Assembly: GCA_964652825.1 (NCBI GenBank) | Contig: CAZZCU010000012.1 | Span: 1 to 64,000 of the forward strand | DNA length: 64,000 bases | Direction of reading: 5' to 3' | DNA from: CAZZCU01 sp964652825 | GTDB lineage: Bacteria > Bdellovibrionota_B > Oligoflexia > Oligoflexales > CAZZCU01 | Shown: positions 25,913-35,300 of the stretch, one piece after another | Position numbering within the stretch: position 1 is the first letter of the stretch | How the letters are laid out: each line of letters begins with the position of its first letter | Notes under the pieces: generated by a model | What the model was told of the DNA's origin: nothing | What the model saw: only the letters and a program-made list of their open reading frames with translations | Databases searched by the model: none | Translations under genes and position numbers: made by a program

Positions 25913-27087
25913 TGTCTGATAACAAGTCGTCATCGCCGTCCTCCGTCTCGTCGCATTTCGACACGATCGCCGTGCATGCCGGTAGTCATCCCGACCCGCG
26001 CACTGGCGCGATCATGACGCCGATTTTTCAGACCTCGACATATGTGCAAAGCGCGCCCGGCGAACACCAGGGTTGGGATTATTCGCGTGCTGGCAATCCA
26101 ACGCGCGATGCGCTCGAAGAAGCGTTTGCGGCACTAGAAGACGCCAAATACGGGCTGGCGTTTGCGTCCGGCTTAGCGGCCGAACAGGCGATCATTCATA
26201 ATCTGGAGCCGGGTGATCAAGTCATCGTTTGTGATGATGTGTATGGCGGCACTGGACGATTGTTCCGGCGGTTGTATGCCAAATTCAATCTCGATTTTCA
26301 GTTTGTGAATATGACTGATCTCGATGGTCTTGCCGCTATCGCCTCGAAGAAGACGAAGTTGTTCTGGGTTGAAACTCCGACTAACCCGACCATGAAGGTC
26401 ATCGATATCGCTGGTGTCGCGGCGATTGCAAAAAAAATCGGTGCGATAACAGTCGTGGATAATACTTTTGCCTCGCCGATCTTTCAGTCGCCGCTGAAGC
26501 TCGGTGCCGATATCGTCTTGCACAGCACGACCAAATACATCGGCGGTCACTCCGATATTATCGGTGGCGCAATCATGACCTCGAACAAAGACTGGTTCGA
26601 GAAAATTAAATTTGTGCAATTTGCCGCCGGTGCCGTGCCGAGTCCACTGGAAGCATTTATGTTGCTGCGCAGCATCAAGACGCTGGCGGTTCGTATGCAA
26701 CGCCACGCCAGCAATGCGTTAGCCGTCGCCGAATTTCTCGCACAGCATCCAAAAATTCAGGCTGTTTACTACCCAGGTTTGACGACGCACCCGCAATACC
26801 AGTTGGCGCAACGCCAGATGCGTGGTTTCTCCGGCATGGTGAGTTTTGATATGCGCGGTGAGTACAAGGATGTCGTGAGTTTTGTGCAGAAGCTGAAGAT
26901 TTTTTCTTTAGCGGAAAGTCTGGGCGCGGTGGAATCGTTGGTCAATCATCCCGAGAAAATGACGCATGCTTCGGTACCGGAAGAGTTGCGCAAGCAGCTC
27001 GGTATCGGGCCGATGATGTTGCGTTTATCTGTTGGCATCGAAGCTGTCGATGATCTGATAGCTGATTTGAAGCAGGCATTAGGTTGA
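25909..27087 (+). CDS. metB: Cys/Met-metabolism PLP-dependent enzyme (cystathionine gamma-synthase/lyase type)
   Basis: This 392-residue trans-sulfuration enzyme has PLP Lys near residue 208 in HSTTKYIGGHSD. YSRAGNPTRDALE lies near 64-76 and FASGLAAEQAI near 85-95. VETPTNPTMKVIDI is near 148-161, and the C-terminal SLGAVESLVNHPEKMTHASV follows. Sequence alone does not separate gamma-synthase (MetB) from gamma-lyase or beta-lyase (MetC); the symbol is the nearest match. It is coupled to grxD upstream and to the MgtC-like gene downstream by 4-base overlaps. Confidence 0.88.
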   Translation: MMSDNKSSSPSSVSSHFDTIAVHAGSHPDPRTGAIMTPIFQTSTYVQSAPGEHQGWDYSRAGNPTRDALEEAFAALEDAKYGLAFASGLAAEQAIIHNLEPGDQVIVCDDVYGGTGRLFRRLYAKFNLDFQFVNMTDLDGLAAIASKKTKLFWVETPTNPTMKVIDIAGVAAIAKKIGAITVVDNTFASPIFQSPLKLGADIVLHSTTKYIGGHSDIIGGAIMTSNKDWFEKIKFVQFAAGAVPSPLEAFMLLRSIKTLAVRMQRHASNALAVAEFLAQHPKIQAVYYPGLTTHPQYQLAQRQMRGFSGMVSFDMRGEYKDVVSFVQKLKIFSLAESLGAVESLVNHPEKMTHASVPEELRKQLGIGPMMLRLSVGIEAVDDLIADLKQALG

Positions 27088-27566
27088 ATACGTTCGTGGT
27101 TATCTGGCAGACGATCGGGGAGGAGTTTTCGGATATTCCCGATGCGGCGCAGTTTACCCGTATTTCGGTGCGGCTGTTGACCGCGGCTATGCTCGGCGGC
27201 GTGCTTGGTTACGAACGCGAACACAAAGGCAAAGCCGCGGGTTTGCGAACGCATATGCTGGTGGCGCTGGGATCGGCGCTGTTTGTGATTATTCCACTTC
27301 TAGCTGGCATGCAGATCGCTGATTTGTCGCGGGTGTTGCAGGGTTTGGTTGCCGGGATCGGTTTTTTGGGTGCCGGCGCAATCATTAAGGGTGATGCTGC
27401 GCATGACGCGAAAGGACTGACTTCGGCCGCTAGTGTGTGGCTGACTGCCGCGATCGGTGTGGCGGCTGGTATGGGGCGCGAATCCCTGGCCGTACTCAGT
27501 ACATTGCTGGCGCTTTTGATTCTAGCTGTTATTCCCAAGGTTACGCATTGGACGGCGCGCAAGTAG
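27084..27566 (+). CDS. MgtC/SapB-family membrane protein
   Basis: This 160-residue inner-membrane protein has about four hydrophobic helices: about 40-55, 58-78, 83-105 and 130-155. The MgtC/SapB signature LGYEREHKGKAAGLRTHMLVALGSALF lies in the first half, and GIGFLGAGAIIK near 91-102. Family members affect Mg2+ homeostasis, ATP synthase or virulence in some pathogens, but no role can be assigned here. The TTG start overlaps the stop of the PLP enzyme by 4 bases. It is convergent with xth, with 2 bases between the stops. Confidence 0.85.
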   Translation: MNTFVVIWQTIGEEFSDIPDAAQFTRISVRLLTAAMLGGVLGYEREHKGKAAGLRTHMLVALGSALFVIIPLLAGMQIADLSRVLQGLVAGIGFLGAGAIIKGDAAHDAKGLTSAASVWLTAAIGVAAGMGRESLAVLSTLLALLILAVIPKVTHWTARK

Positions 27567-27568
27567 CC

Positions 27569-28339
27569 TTATAGAACATCGGCCAGCACTGGTGCGTGGT
27601 CCGAAGGTTTTTCGCCCTTACGTTCGTCGCGATCGATCCAAACATTATGACACATCTGCACAACCGGCATCGTCGCCAGCAACATATCGATGCGTAAGCC
27701 TTTATTCATTTGAAAACCTAGTGCACGATAATCCCACCACGAAAAAGCACGCTCGTCTGGATGTGCATGACGAAAAAGATCGGTCAAACCAAAGGCACAT
27801 ACTTGTTCCAATGCTTGTCGCTCCGGTGTTGAGCAAAGAATCTTTTCTTCCCAGAGTTTAGGATCATGCACATCGGCGTCAGTTGGGGCGACGTTGTAGT
27901 CGCCGCCGATGATGAGTGGTCTATCGCCGGCAAGATTCTTGTCGAGAAATCGCCGCAGGCGTTGTAGCCACTGAAGCTTATATTCATACTGCGGTGCGCC
28001 GACTTCCTTGCCGTTGGGAATATAGGCGGAGATAAAATCCAACTTATCAAAGCGCGCCGTAATAACTCGCGCCATGGGATCATCGTGCTCATCGCCGAAA
28101 CTACGGATAATTTCTTGTGGATTGAGGTCTTTGTATAAAATGGCAACGCCATTATAGGTTTTTTGACCGAACACGGCTGCTTGATAGCCGGCGTTTTGGA
28201 TGGCGGCGAGCGGGAATTTCTCGTCGATACATTTTAACTCCTGCAATGCCACGATGTCTGGTTGCCAACGCGCGAGGAAAGCGATCAGGCGATCGAGTCT
28301 GGCATTGACCGAATTCACATTCCAGGTGGCAACCCGCAT
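27569..28339 (-). CDS. xth: Exodeoxyribonuclease III
   Basis: This 256-residue Mg-dependent AP endonuclease/3' exonuclease acts in base-excision repair. Seen: MRVATWNVNSVNARLDRLI at the start, ALQELKC with the metal-binding Glu, IGGDYNVAPTDADVHDP in the middle, and a C-terminal SDHAPVLADV with the catalytic His. The ATG at 28339 is chosen because it gives the canonical N-terminus. A longer in-frame start 23 codons upstream adds unrelated residues and overlaps the divergent pyrC leader. Confidence 0.95.
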   Translation of the reverse strand: MRVATWNVNSVNARLDRLIAFLARWQPDIVALQELKCIDEKFPLAAIQNAGYQAAVFGQKTYNGVAILYKDLNPQEIIRSFGDEHDDPMARVITARFDKLDFISAYIPNGKEVGAPQYEYKLQWLQRLRRFLDKNLAGDRPLIIGGDYNVAPTDADVHDPKLWEEKILCSTPERQALEQVCAFGLTDLFRHAHPDERAFSWWDYRALGFQMNKGLRIDMLLATMPVVQMCHNVWIDRDERKGEKPSDHAPVLADVL

Positions 28340-28462
28340 AAAAACCCATGCAAAAACAGTTTCTGTTAAGACGCCAAGCTTAATCGATGTACCATGACTG
28401 CGATACAAAAAATGCGGATTTTCCCGATGCGGCGACCGTTCCCTTCAGGTAGAGTCAGGCGC

Positions 28463-29791
28463 ATGTCGGTTATTTTGAATGCAAAATTGAGTGATGGATC
28501 GCTTTATACCATTGAATGGCAAGATGAACGTTTTACGAGCGTAACGCCGCAAGCGGCCGTTATCGATGTGAGCGATGCCGGTACGTTAAGCGATCTGGCT
28601 CGTTCTGTTCCGCCTGCCAAGGTAGATGCTGGGCAGGCGTTGTTATTGCCTGGTCTGATTGATGCTCATGTTCATAGCCGTGATCCCGGACTGACTCACA
28701 AGGAATCCTGGGCGACGCTGGCATTAGCGGCCGCCAAAGGTGGTGTTGTCGGTGTTGTTGATATGCCGAACACCATACCTCCGACTATGACGACAGCTGA
28801 GGTTCAGCAGAAAGCCGAACGTGCCGCTGCCGCTGGCATCGCGCATAAATTTTTGTTGGGAGTTGACGAGCGTAACGTGGGAACGTTGCGGCAGACTTTG
28901 GCGGATAGTTCTTTGCCGGTGTGCGGTGTGAAAGTTTATTTTGGCCACTCGACTGGCAATCTGATGTTTGACAGTCTGGATAAATTGCATGTGGCGCTTG
29001 GCGGTGCGAAAGATACGTTGGTGGTTTTCCACTCCGAGGATCAATGTGGCATCGATCACAATTATACGTCTATTGATCGCAAGCAGTTTGGCGAAGGCAA
29101 CTCGGCTTTTCGCATTCACACTGCTTTGCGCAGCAGTCAGACGGCATATACCGCGACCAAGAAAATTCTGGCTTGGGCGGTGCAGCACCAGTATCGCGTG
29201 CATATCGCGCATTTAAGTACGCCAAGGGAGCTGGAATTGATCGCTGAAGCGCGTCAACAAGGGGCCCGCATTACCAGCGAAGTCGCGCCACATCACTTGT
29301 TGTTGTGTGACGATGACTACGATAGTCTCGGGCCATTGCTCAAAGTTAATCCGCCCGTGCGTTCAAAAGCGGAGATGCTTGCTCTGCGTTCGGCTTTTGG
29401 CCAAGGCGCGATTGAGGTGTTCGCGACCGATCACGCGCCGCATACCTTGCTGGAAAAGGCAGCGCCTTACGATCATTGTCCCAGTGGCATGCCGAGTATC
29501 GATTTTTTTGCACCTTTGTTATTTGATTGCGCGCAACAAGCCGATTTATCGCTGGATAAGGCAGTCGATATGGCAGCATCGGTACCCGCTGATTTGTATG
29601 GTTTTGCTGACTATGGGCGCATTGCGCCTGGTGCGTACGCGAATTTTGTCTGGATACAAGCGCAGCCGCTATGGTTGGATGAAAAAGAAGTTCTTTCAAA
29701 GTGTGGATGGACTCCGTATCATGGAAGGCGGCTGCCGGTGACCGTTGCCGCCACATGGCATCGTGGCAAGGTCGTATACGAACGAAAGTAA
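28463..29791 (+). CDS. pyrC: Dihydroorotase
   Basis: This 442-residue amidohydrolase of pyrimidine synthesis cyclises carbamoyl-aspartate to dihydroorotate. The metal ligands are seen in DAHVHSRDPG (about 67-76), the bridging Lys in CGVKVYFGHSTGN, His in HIAHLSTP, and Asp in ATDHAPH. The type resembles the class-I enzymes. The chosen ATG at 28463 gives MSVILNAKL; an in-frame ATG at 28394 would add 23 basic residues and overlaps the xth leader. It is followed 3 bases later by the exonuclease-fusion gene. Confidence 0.92.
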   Translation: MSVILNAKLSDGSLYTIEWQDERFTSVTPQAAVIDVSDAGTLSDLARSVPPAKVDAGQALLLPGLIDAHVHSRDPGLTHKESWATLALAAAKGGVVGVVDMPNTIPPTMTTAEVQQKAERAAAAGIAHKFLLGVDERNVGTLRQTLADSSLPVCGVKVYFGHSTGNLMFDSLDKLHVALGGAKDTLVVFHSEDQCGIDHNYTSIDRKQFGEGNSAFRIHTALRSSQTAYTATKKILAWAVQHQYRVHIAHLSTPRELELIAEARQQGARITSEVAPHHLLLCDDDYDSLGPLLKVNPPVRSKAEMLALRSAFGQGAIEVFATDHAPHTLLEKAAPYDHCPSGMPSIDFFAPLLFDCAQQADLSLDKAVDMAASVPADLYGFADYGRIAPGAYANFVWIQAQPLWLDEKEVLSKCGWTPYHGRRLPVTVAATWHRGKVVYERK

Positions 29792-29794
29792 GTG

Positions 29795-31528
29795 ATGACT
29801 AATACTCGTGATCGTAATCACCGCTCTGACAAACGCGTCACCGATTCTGACAGCAAACAATCCAACCGCCATGATTCACGCTCGCATTCACAGCATCGAT
29901 CATCTCGTCCGCCGCGCGTAGGTACGCCGCCCGCAGGCCGGAGTGGCACGCAGCTGGCTCTGCCGCTCGGCAAAGCCGGGTATATCGTTTTTGATATCGA
30001 GACCACCGGCGGCAATCCGCAGAAGAACGGCATCACGGAAATCTATGCGATTAAATATCGTGATGGCGAGATTCTTGGGAGTTTCTATTCGATGGTGAAT
30101 CCGGGGATCCCGATTCCACCTATCGTCCGTCGCATGACCGGTATCGATAATAAAATGGTGCAGAGCGCGCCGCCAATACGGGAGGTGATGCCGCGTTTTC
30201 TGGATTTTATCGGTGATTGGATTCTCGTCAGTCATAACACCATCGGTGATATTCAGTATTTGCGTCACTTCGCGCATACGGTTTGTCGGCACCGCATGGA
30301 GAATTTTTTTCTTTGCACGCATCTTCTGGTTGAGAGATTGGCCAAGGAGGCGCCGAATAAGTCTCTGCATGGCTTGGCGAAATTCTTTGATTTGCCGGCT
30401 GGCAAGCTGCATCGGGCCGAAGCCGACGCTCATTTGACCATGGCGCTGTTTAATGTTTTGCGACAAAGGCTTTCGCAAACCGGTTTGCAGACCGTCGAGC
30501 AGTCCATTCGCTTTCAAGGCGACTTTGATTCTCTGACGCGCCTGGGCTGGGGGGTGCCGATGGAGCAATTAGCTGATTTGCCGACCTCACCCGGGGTTTT
30601 TTCCCTCCATGATCACGACGGTAAATTAATGTTTTTATCCAGTGCTTTGCACATTGCGCGCGAAGTACGCAAATTGACCCGCTTTGATCAGTTGCCGCGC
30701 TCGATGGCGCGCCAGGTTCTCAGGGCCTATGAAATCCAGACAGAGCCGGCACCGCATATGTTCGCTGCTCTGATAAAGGAAGCGGATGGTTCTAGTCGTG
30801 AGCGACTTCAGCCACCGCCGTATCATTATCATCACCGGGCCGTACAGGTGATTTATCTGTCGCAGGATAGCGCCGCGGATGTTCGGATCGGGGTCGGTTA
30901 TATGGAAGCTAATGTGGTCGAAGCGATTGGTCCGATCAATGATCGTAAGATCGCTCATCTATGGCTGCAGAGGTTGGCGCAGATATTGGGTACCGAGACG
31001 GCGCGTGACGGCGTGCATATCGATAAAGCGCTTTTGCCATTGGTATTCGCCTATTTTCGTGACGACCTTGCGACCTATGAAAGCGGCTTGAAATCACGGC
31101 GAGCTATCTTGACCGGCTTGTTGTCGCCAAAAACCAGAGAGATGCACCGGCAGCGTCTGGCTTTGATCGCGACATTGCGGAATTTACCGCTGCCCAAAGG
31201 CGCGCGTGCTTTGCTGCATCAATATGGTTTTGCGGTGGCGCGTCATCCGGACTCAGAGGCTTGGGATGCCTATGCGATTTATAATTCGCATCCGACCGTG
31301 CATGCCTCGGGACATGGCGACTGGAAGACCAAATTATCGGGTACGGTGTTGGCGCGGCGGCATACGCCGCTTATGCGTAAGGCGTTAAAAAAGCCGTCGC
31401 TTAAACCGCTGACGGCTCATGAGGCAGCGAGAAGTTCCGCCTTCTTGTGGTGGCTGTCAGCAAATCAGCACCTCAACGAAGGCGAATTTATTCCCGTTTC
31501 TCTATCTAATAATCCATCGTCATCCTGA
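29795..31528 (+). CDS. DEDDh (DnaQ-type) exonuclease fused to a UvrC-like C-terminal region
   Basis: This 577-residue protein has a basic, disordered N-terminus (1-55). A DEDDh 3'-5' exonuclease domain follows: FDIETTGG at about 66, HNTIGDIQYL at about 147, and HRAEADAHL at about 206. A segment DLPTSPGVFSLHDHDGK near 260-276 then resembles the start of a GIY-YIG nuclease as in UvrC or Cho. The Gly-Ile-Tyr region and catalytic Arg/Glu are not clearly retained. The C-terminal 250 residues are unassigned. It may process DNA in repair. The GTG three bases earlier is an alternative start. Its last residues come from a dispersed repeat. Confidence 0.75.
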   Translation: MTNTRDRNHRSDKRVTDSDSKQSNRHDSRSHSQHRSSRPPRVGTPPAGRSGTQLALPLGKAGYIVFDIETTGGNPQKNGITEIYAIKYRDGEILGSFYSMVNPGIPIPPIVRRMTGIDNKMVQSAPPIREVMPRFLDFIGDWILVSHNTIGDIQYLRHFAHTVCRHRMENFFLCTHLLVERLAKEAPNKSLHGLAKFFDLPAGKLHRAEADAHLTMALFNVLRQRLSQTGLQTVEQSIRFQGDFDSLTRLGWGVPMEQLADLPTSPGVFSLHDHDGKLMFLSSALHIAREVRKLTRFDQLPRSMARQVLRAYEIQTEPAPHMFAALIKEADGSSRERLQPPPYHYHHRAVQVIYLSQDSAADVRIGVGYMEANVVEAIGPINDRKIAHLWLQRLAQILGTETARDGVHIDKALLPLVFAYFRDDLATYESGLKSRRAILTGLLSPKTREMHRQRLALIATLRNLPLPKGARALLHQYGFAVARHPDSEAWDAYAIYNSHPTVHASGHGDWKTKLSGTVLARRHTPLMRKALKKPSLKPLTAHEAARSSAFLWWLSANQHLNEGEFIPVSLSNNPSSS

Positions 31529-31562
31529 GTTTCTTGCGAAGCAAGGGCGAAGGATCTCGAAA
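31518..31562. repeat. Dispersed palindromic repeat, copy 2 (CGTCATCCTGA family)
   Basis: It begins CGTCATCCTGAG, has an internal CTTGC-GAA-GCAAG hairpin and ends AAGGATCTCG, so ATCCT and AGGAT arms pair. It fills the convergent gap between the exonuclease and peroxiredoxin genes and supplies the exonuclease stop codon (TGA in CCTGAG). Confidence 0.65.
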
Positions 31563-32147
31563 CTAGCCGCCAAAATAGGCGTGCAGTCCGGCTTGATCCG
31601 GCTTCATGGTTTTCTCGCCTTTTTTCCAGTTGGCGGGACAGACTTCGCCATGTTCTTCGGTGAACTGCAAAGCTTCCACCAGTCGTATAAATTCATCAAT
31701 ATTGCGTCCCAATGGTAAGTCGTTGACGGTTTGATGCCGTACAACACCTTCTTTATCGATCAGGAACGCGCCACGCAATGCGATGCCAGCGTCAGGAATC
31801 AGCACATCGTAATCGCGGGCAATGGTTTTATTGATGTCGGAAACGATCGGATAAGTGACGCCTTTAATGCCGCCTTCGCTTTTTGGCGTGTTGAGCCAGG
31901 CAGCGTGACTGAAGTGACTGTCGATCGAAACGCCGACAACTTCCGTATGCAGTTTTTTGAAGTCGCTTACCTTATCCTGAAATGCATGCATTTCCGTGGG
32001 ACAAACAAAGGTGAAATCGAGCGGATAGAAGAACAGCAGGACGTATTTGCCCTTCATGTCGCTTAGTTTGAAATCTTTCTTCACTTGGCCGTTCACGACG
32101 GCATTTGCGGTAAATTCGGGGGCTTTTTTGCCAACAAGAACTGCCAT
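31563..32147 (-). CDS. 2-Cys peroxiredoxin (AhpC/TSA family)
   Basis: This 194-residue thiol peroxidase reduces H2O2 and organic hydroperoxides. The peroxidatic Cys is in PLDFTFVCPTEMHAF (about residue 50) and the resolving Cys in GEVCPANWKKGEK near 169. This is a typical 2-Cys Prx of the Prx1/AhpC class. The ATG follows AAAGGAGA. No AhpF or thioredoxin partner is adjacent. It is divergent from the large lipoprotein gene, with 228 bases between the starts. Confidence 0.95.
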   Translation of the reverse strand: MAVLVGKKAPEFTANAVVNGQVKKDFKLSDMKGKYVLLFFYPLDFTFVCPTEMHAFQDKVSDFKKLHTEVVGVSIDSHFSHAAWLNTPKSEGGIKGVTYPIVSDINKTIARDYDVLIPDAGIALRGAFLIDKEGVVRHQTVNDLPLGRNIDEFIRLVEALQFTEEHGEVCPANWKKGEKTMKPDQAGLHAYFGG

Positions 32148-32375
32148 TCTGCTCTCCTTTATAAAGAAACCATATTTTTCAGAAAAACCTTAAGGTCTCC
32201 GCCTCTTTAGGTGCGCGAGAATCCGCATCGAAACATACCTTTTCTGGCAAGTCAACGTGAGAACGTCATGGTTTTACCGATCTTTCCGCTCCTGGTAGCA
32301 GTCTAAAACTAAATTTTTTACTCCTGATGTCGAAAACCAAGCATGTACTGATTTAATGAGCTGTAGGAGCTTCTT

Positions 32376-35300
32376 ATGATGCTTTGTCGTCGTTTATTCA
32401 CCAAGCGTGTCCGCGTTTATGGTTTGATCGGCTTGTTACTGATGCTTGTCATTGCCGAGAGCGGTTGCGGTCGCAAAGGTAAGCGTCGTAAAGGTAGCGG
32501 TGGTGGTGGCGCATCGTTTGATCCCGATCAAGAGCAGGAAATTGATACCGGTAAAGTCAAAGAAATCGATACCGGTGATACGGAAGTGACTACGCGCTTG
32601 GTGTTCAAAACCAGCGGCGATCAAAGCGAAGGACGTTACTTGAGCGAGTACTTAATGGTGGTTCGCGCCGCGGAGGAATCCTATGTTCGCTTAAAGATGG
32701 GACCGACCGATGGCTTGGCTGATGGTGCTGACATCGACAAGGCCACTGGTAATAGCGGTCATTCCTCGCCAAATCCCGGGCTGCGACTGAGTGCCGCCGC
32801 GCACAATAATGAAGTGACTGTAGGTAATGCTGGGGTAACAAACAGTCGTCCGCAGAGTTACAGTCAGGGGCATTTGGCGGCACTGAATTTCCTAACCGGG
32901 CCCCGCCGTGCACAAAATCTGGTTGCGCCTAGTTTGTGTTCGTTGCGTTTATTCCGCATGAAAGGCACCGGCATGAACCCAACGGTCAGCAAGACTGGTC
33001 GATTGGTTTATGCCACTGCGGATGGTCAATCACATCGCGTGCGGGTCTGGCTTGACGAGGAAGTTGGCAACATGTGTCGCGGTGGTACGCAACCGACCCA
33101 TTTGGGTCGCTATCGTTTTACGCATTTGACGCAGAGTTCCAAGGATTTCTACGATCAGTTTCGTACCGAGTTTGTTGCCGCGATCCATGATCAAACGCGG
33201 CAGGCTTTGCAACTGTTGAGCGATACTTATGGCGCGATCAGCGATGTCGATGGCAGTGGCGCTCTTGATGTGTTTATCTCTCCTGATGTCAACCGTCACT
33301 ATATGATGCCTTTTGATTATGGCGGAGCAATCGATCGTATCCAACCTTATCCTATTCATCGTCCCGAAGATCTGGCGGCTTATGATCCTGTCAAGAATCC
33401 AACCAGCAACGAAGGCGAAGTTGTTTACTTATGGGCGCCTGATCCCGCCGGCTTGTGGGGTAAAGGTCGCTATCCGTCAACCAATACGTTGAGCTCAAAT
33501 TTTGCCAAAGGTTTTACCGGCGCTCAGATCATGTCGTTGATTATTTCCAATTATCGTTTACTGAAGCGCCGTGGACAGCCAGAAGAACAATGGTTGATTG
33601 ATGCTTTGAGTTTACTTGGAGCTTCCTATGTCGGTGGCAACGATTTGCCCTTTGACTTTCTGACCAACTATCTGTCGTCGCGACCACAATCGGTTAGTCT
33701 GACGAGTGGTAGTGCCGAGGCTTTTGGTTTGCAGGAAGTTCTGGGCATGCGCACCCTGTTTGCCTGGTATCTGCACGCACGTTATTGCGGCACAACTGTG
33801 ACCCCGTGCGCCAAGTTGAAAGATGTCATGGACTCCGACAAAACCGGGGCAGAGAATATCGCGGCGCTTACCGGCGAAGACTTCAAGAAAACCCTGCAGA
33901 ATTTTGGCATCAGTGTCGGCACGCATCTTACTGACGACCCGGCGGTGGTGCGCGCATTATGGAACGATCCACCAGAGGATATCCCGTCCAAACCCATAGA
34001 GATGTCATCTCTAACGGAAGTTAACAGCGATAGTCCGACCAAGGTACGGGTTCTCAACAATCTGGCGACCGCAGTTAGCGGTGCGTTGAACGATCCGACC
34101 GTAGCTGGACCATTCCCAAGCTATGACATGTTGCTGTTTCAACCGCTGTTGCCTGACAATGAATTGGATATTAAGCTGGCGAAGGATTCGGTGACACCGA
34201 TCCTGGTCACCGGCTTGGTGGCCGAGCGTACGGATGTTACTGCGGCTCTCGGTAAGCAGCTCAATGTGACGTTTATTCCCCTGGGTAATCGCAATACCAA
34301 TCTGCGACAGATTCATCAGGAGAAGTTATCGGAGTTTGGTCATGTTGATCAACGTTCGGTGAATCTGACCACCAAGACTTCCGGTCAGCTTGCGGTACCG
34401 GCATTTACGGACGCGGATTTCCTGGCCATGGTGAATATGAACCCTTATGTTTATCCGACCGCCACCTATGCCGAGGCGCCGGAGTATACGGACGATATGT
34501 CGGTGAATGAATCAAGAGAGCTGTGGATTTTTGGTTCGATTGACAACTTCAAGATCAAAGAAGGCACTAGTGAGCGTGTGATCGGTGATGTTGATGCCTA
34601 TAGTGTCGAGATCAAGCCGTGTGCTGTGAGTGGTTGTAGTACAAGTCAGGAAGTGATTGTGCAACTTTACTCCCGTGATTTCGAGAAACAATTAAAGCCG
34701 ATGTTTTTGGCGACAACCACCGATCGTGGCAAGTTCCGTGGTCACGCCCTCAAAGGAATGCTTAAAGACTTCGACTCGGAAATGGCAAACAAGATGGCAG
34801 AGGTCCATGATGATTCTGATGAAGTTTATCGTGCGGTCTTGTGTGAACATGACGGCACCGATTTCACGGTTTGTCCACAGCCACGTTTGAATCATGACCT
34901 GTTCGCCGACGGTAAGTTCGCGATGACTTTTGACAATTTTTTACACAGCGGACCGCTGGGTTTTCCTCGTCTGAACAATATGACCATGACCTACGAAGGA
35001 GCCGCAGAGCGTGAGCCTGCTTATGCTTTTGATCCGGAAGAAAGTAACCGGCAGTTTTTTAATTTCGCTTTTATTGCGAATAATAAATTGAACAATTTTG
35101 AATATTTCTCGATACCTCCTGGTCTGCCTTATGGTCCATCTTTTAAGGTACTGACCGCGGATGAAATCCGGGCTTTATTTAATGTGCAGTCTTATCTCGG
35201 CAGTCTTAGTGGTAGCGATCCCGACCCTGAGGATATCCCCGCCTATTTCATGGATGATTGTACATCTCTGGGTATCTTTGATGAATACTGCAATGCTCCC

